From: Streptomyces gardneri
Lineage (GTDB): Bacteria > Actinomycetota > Actinomycetes > Streptomycetales > Streptomycetaceae
DNA: 64,000 nucleotides
NCBI RefSeq assembly: GCF_006539185.1
Contig: NZ_BJMN01000012.1
Coordinates: 1-64,000 of the forward strand
Direction: 5' to 3'
The position numbers were made by a program, and so were the translations under genes. A model generated the notes under the pieces. The model saw only the letters and a program-made list of their open reading frames with translations, ran no database searches and had not been told where the DNA came from. Shown piece after piece: positions 61,384 through 64,000 of this stretch (its first letter is position 1; every line of letters begins with the position of its first letter).

Positions 61384-61797
61384 TCAGCCCACGACGGGGG
61401 AGACGGCGACGCAGCCGCCCGCCATCGCCTGCTCGCCCTCGGCCTCCTTGATGACCTTGCCCTGGTAGATGATCTTGCAGGTGAGGCCGGCCGGGCTGAG
61501 CGCCATCGGCATGACGGCCGGCGGCATGATGCCGTGCAGCTTCACGGTCTTCTTCCACGGCAGGGTCGGCTTCTTCTCCGACTCGACCTTCGGCGCCATC
61601 GCGGTGCCGTCGCCGGCGTGGTACTCGATGGACTCGACGCCCTTGCCGCCGACCTCGTACGTCACCTCGTAGGGCCCGGTGACGGACTTGTCGACCTGGT
61701 CGACGGCCTTCTCGGCCGCCTCCGAGCAGGCGCCGAGGCCGAGGGCGAGCCCTGCGACGACGAGGGCCGAGACGGCGGTGCGGGCGGTGCGCTTCAT
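61384..61797 (-). CDS. MmpS-like small lipoprotein
   Basis: 137 residues with a lipobox LGLGACSEA. The mature part VTGPYEVTYEVGGKGVESIEYHAGDGTAMAPKVESEKKPTLPWKKTVKLHG... AGLTCKIIYQGKVIKEAEGEQAMAGGCVAVSP has the beta-sandwich pattern of MmpS family transport accessory proteins, with Cys pair in LTCKI and GGCVA. There is no MmpL transporter nearby. It separates the MoxR operon (61269) from the SWIM gene. Confidence 0.8.
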   Translation of the reverse strand: MKRTARTAVSALVVAGLALGLGACSEAAEKAVDQVDKSVTGPYEVTYEVGGKGVESIEYHAGDGTAMAPKVESEKKPTLPWKKTVKLHGIMPPAVMPMALSPAGLTCKIIYQGKVIKEAEGEQAMAGGCVAVSPVVG

Positions 61798-61927
61798 GAA
61801 GGGGGTCCCCCTGGACGGGTGGTGCTGGTCTTCGGTCCCGCGCAGAGAATCTTAAAGGAAGAGTAAAGTCAAATCCTCTTTCCCGAGGTCGGAGGCGTTG
61901 TCAGTGCCGGCGTCTACGGTCGTGGAC

Positions 61928-63277
61928 ATGAATGCCATGGGGGTGCGCTGGACGGCTGAACAGGTGCTGGCACTGGCTCCTGACGACGCCTCACGCAGAG
62001 CGGGGAGCGAACTGGGCACGGCCGGGCCGTGGTCGGGCACGGGCCGCGGCGAGGGGGCCGTCTGGGGCGTGTGCGGCGGCAGCGGCGGGCGGTCGTACGA
62101 GACGGCCGTCGACCTCACGGCGCCCGCGTACACCTGCGGTTGCCCCAGCCGGAAGCTCCCGTGCAAGCACGCGCTGGGGCTGCTGCTGCTCCAGGCGTCC
62201 GACGTGACGGCGGTGACGGACGACACCCCGCCGGAGTGGGTGGCGCTCTGGCTCGCGAAGCGGCGGGAGGAAGGTGCCGGGAGCGTGACCCGGCCGGCCG
62301 GGACCGGCACCTCCGGGACCGTCGCCGATCCCGAGGCCGCGCGCCGCAGGGCCGAGCGCCGGGCGGCCCGGATCACCGCGGGCGCGCAGGAGTTGGAGCA
62401 GCGGCTCACCGACCTGCTCCGCGGCGGCCTGGCCACGGCGGAGCAGAGCGGCTACGGCCTCTGGGAGGAGACCGCGGCCCGCATGGTCGACGCCCAGGCG
62501 CCGGGGCTCGCGGGCCGGGTCCGGGAGCTGGGCGCGATACCGGGCTCGGGTCCCGGCTGGCCCGTGCGCCTCCTGGAGGAGTGCGCGCTGACCCACCTCC
62601 TCGACCGGGCCTGGCTCGCCGCCGACCGGCTGCCCGCCGGCTTCGCCACGACCGTGCGGACCCGGGTCGGTCTCACCGTCCCGGCCGACGGTGTCCCGGT
62701 GCGCGACCACTGGCTCGTCCTCGCGCAGTACGACACGGCCGACGCCCGGCTGACCACCCGGCGCGTCTGGCTGCACGGAGTCACGACCGGACGGACGGCG
62801 TTCCTCCTCTCCTTCGGCGCGGCCGGCCGGGCACCCGGCCTCGCCCTCCCCGTGGGCGCGCTCCTCGACGGCGAGCTGACGCCGCACGCGGGCGCCGCCC
62901 GGCTGCGCGCGGAGCCGGGCGAGCACTTCGTCCCGGTCGACGCCCCCGTCTCCCCGCCGCCGGGCGGGCCGGTGGGCGCGGCTCTCGACGCGTACGGGCG
63001 CGCGCTGAGCGAGGACCCGTGGCTGGAGTCCTGGCCCGTGACGCTGCGCCAGGTCGTCCCGGCGCGGGCGGAGTACGGCTGGCAGCTCGCCGACGCGGAC
63101 GGCCGCGAGGCCCTGCCGCTGACGCCCGCCGCGCAGAACCGGCCCGGGCTCTGGCGTCTCGTCGCGCTCTCCGGCGGAGCTCCGCTGACCGTCTTCGGAG
63201 AGTGCGGCCATCGGGGCTTCACCCCGCTCGCCGCCTGGTCGGCGGAGGCCCCGGCCGAGACGGTCCCCCTCATATGA
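61928..63277 (+). CDS. SWIM zinc-finger protein of the MoxR/VWA system
   Basis: 449 residues from ATG 61928; the longer reading from 61898 adds ten residues without Shine-Dalgarno support. The SWIM zinc finger Cys70-x-Cys72-x6-Cys79-x-His81 lies in YTCGCPSRKLPCKHALGLLLLQ. The rest is helical (RRRAERRAARITAGAQELEQRLTDLLRGGLATAEQSGYGLWEETAARMVDAQAPGLAGRVRELG) then beta-rich. A TACGGT hexamer at 61915-61920 is 7 nt before the start, so a leaderless mRNA is possible. SWIM domains bind DNA or protein; here it probably serves as the recognition part. Confidence 0.9.
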   Translation: MNAMGVRWTAEQVLALAPDDASRRAGSELGTAGPWSGTGRGEGAVWGVCGGSGGRSYETAVDLTAPAYTCGCPSRKLPCKHALGLLLLQASDVTAVTDDTPPEWVALWLAKRREEGAGSVTRPAGTGTSGTVADPEAARRRAERRAARITAGAQELEQRLTDLLRGGLATAEQSGYGLWEETAARMVDAQAPGLAGRVRELGAIPGSGPGWPVRLLEECALTHLLDRAWLAADRLPAGFATTVRTRVGLTVPADGVPVRDHWLVLAQYDTADARLTTRRVWLHGVTTGRTAFLLSFGAAGRAPGLALPVGALLDGELTPHAGAARLRAEPGEHFVPVDAPVSPPPGGPVGAALDAYGRALSEDPWLESWPVTLRQVVPARAEYGWQLADADGREALPLTPAAQNRPGLWRLVALSGGAPLTVFGECGHRGFTPLAAWSAEAPAETVPLI

Positions 63278-63314
63278 CGGCCCGCCACCTCCCCCGACCG
63301 CAAGGAGGACCTCG

Positions 63315-64000
63315 ATGAACACGCGCGCGACGACCTCGGCCCCGTACACCGCGAGCTCCGACAGCGGCAGCACCAGCAGCGGCACCGACGACAGCGCTCG
63401 TGTCTGGGAGGAGCTCGTCACCTCCGCGCTCCTCGGCACGGACCGCCGGCCACCCACGGTCCTCGCGGGCACGACCGGCGCGGGCACGACGGACGCGGGC
63501 ACGACCGGCGCCGACCCGGCGGGCGCGGGCACGACCGGAGCGGACCTCGCGGGTGCGCTGCTCGACGCCGCCGTGCTGCACACCGTACGGCGCAGGGCTG
63601 GGCTGCGCCCCGGACCCGCCGCTCCCCCGCTCGAACCCGCGCCGGAGGACCCGCGCCGGCCCCTGCCCGAGGCGGCCCGGCGGCGGCTCGACCAGCTCCT
63701 CGCCGGGCGGGCCGCACCGTCGCCCGCCGCCGGGAGGCGCGGGGCCGTTCCCGACCTCGCCGAGCTGCTGCCCCAGTGGCTGACCCTCGCCAACGAGCGC
63801 GGGTACAAGGCGCCGCCCGCCGCCCTGCCCGCCCTGCTCGACGCGGCCAGGGCCCGCACCGACCTGCGGCCCCAGGCGCTCCGGCTCGCGGGGCCGCGCG
63901 GCCTGTGGCTGGCCGGCCTCAACCCCGAGTGGCGGTTCGCGCTGCGGGGCAGGGGCGCGGCCGGCCGGCTCCCGTCCCCCGAGGACGTCCAGGGCGTCAG
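63315..64000 (+). CDS. DUF5691 protein, 5' part only
   Basis: At least 228 residues from ATG 63315 with AAGGAGG upstream; the reading frame is open to the edge of the window. WEELVTSALLGTDRRPP (about residues 31-47) is the family's characteristic opening. Thr/Gly/Ala repeats follow, then LLDAAVLHTVRRRAGLRP, LPEAARRRLDQLLAGRAA, LAELLPQWLTLANERGYKAPPAALPALLDAARARTDLRP and GPRGLWLAGLNPEW, the alpha-solenoid-like part. It starts 38 bp after the SWIM gene, so the pair is one transcript. Confidence 0.85.
   Translation, partial: MNTRATTSAPYTASSDSGSTSSGTDDSARVWEELVTSALLGTDRRPPTVLAGTTGAGTTDAGTTGADPAGAGTTGADLAGALLDAAVLHTVRRRAGLRPGPAAPPLEPAPEDPRRPLPEAARRRLDQLLAGRAAPSPAAGRRGAVPDLAELLPQWLTLANERGYKAPPAALPALLDAARARTDLRPQALRLAGPRGLWLAGLNPEWRFALRGRGAAGRLPSPEDVQGV
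63471..63545. repeat. 15-bp tandem repeat in the DUF5691 gene
   Basis: Five in-frame units related to ACGACCGGCGCGGGC encode Thr-Thr-Gly-Ala-Gly-type pentapeptides. The repeat lies between the N-terminal motif and the helical domain. Confidence 0.7.

Overview
The window is a gene-dense, very GC-rich stretch of chromosome with strong third-position G/C bias, many GTG starts, 1- to 8-nt gene overlaps and long GC hairpins between convergent genes. The gene set (sdhCDAB, mdh, sucCD, folD, purNH, trpS, an SCO4848-type membrane protein, DUF3017, DUF2079, a PerM-like membrane protein, several MoxR/VWA/SWIM genes) is that of the conserved chromosomal core of a Streptomyces or close relative. No rRNA, tRNA, CRISPR array, insertion sequence, phage or integration site was recognised. 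The last gene runs off the right edge.

Layout. 1-3.9 kb: an unknown gene, a DUF4328 membrane protein, a secreted GH20 hexosaminidase and a divergent OHCU-decarboxylase-like gene. 4.0-8.1 kb: the succinate dehydrogenase operon sdhCDAB with its terminator, then a small membrane protein. 8.1-12.6 kb: two regulator modules, a MarR/MFS divergent pair around a palindromic promoter and a membrane protein/DCC oxidoreductase/TetR operon behind a promoter bracketed by two TetR-type operators. 12.6-19.8 kb: envelope genes (oligopeptide-type binding protein, metallophosphoesterase, SCO4848 protein, D-Ala-D-Ala carboxypeptidase, YihY protein, DprE2-like reductase, 2H phosphoesterase). 19.9-23.7 kb: trpS, an ECF sigma factor with a coupled membrane protein, and rocD. 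23.8-29.9 kb: a four-gene MacAB-like export operon, a small secreted protein and a polysaccharide deacetylase.

29.9-37.7 kb: a YgiB/YgiC-like pair, a DMT-type permease, a MocR regulator facing an AhpD-like gene, and a three-gene operon in which two adjacent proteins carry the same short Gly/Asn/Thr/Val motif. 37.9-44.2 kb: mdh, an XRE/DUF2690 protein, folD-DUF3017, a Tyr/Gln/Pro-rich membrane protein and a DUF2079 protein. 44.3-47.2 kb: an FHA-like protein, a transmembrane Ser/Thr kinase with a Cys-rich extracellular tail and an M23-like secreted protein. 47.3-55.9 kb: purN-purH, a PerM-like protein, an HTH/sigma-like fusion and sucC-sucD, an order reminiscent of the sucCD-perM-purN-purH region of mycobacteria.

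56.3-64 kb holds the most interesting block: MoxR ATPase, DUF5682 (TraB/ChaN-like) and VWA genes translationally coupled on the minus strand, divergent from SWIM zinc-finger and DUF5691 genes, with an MmpS-like lipoprotein gene between. This looks like one multi-component, ATPase-driven system whose biochemical role is not established. Together the window supplies three steps of the TCA cycle, purine and folate metabolism and cell-envelope maintenance, plus several small regulated modules. All functional calls rest on reading motifs and gene order by eye; no database search was run.
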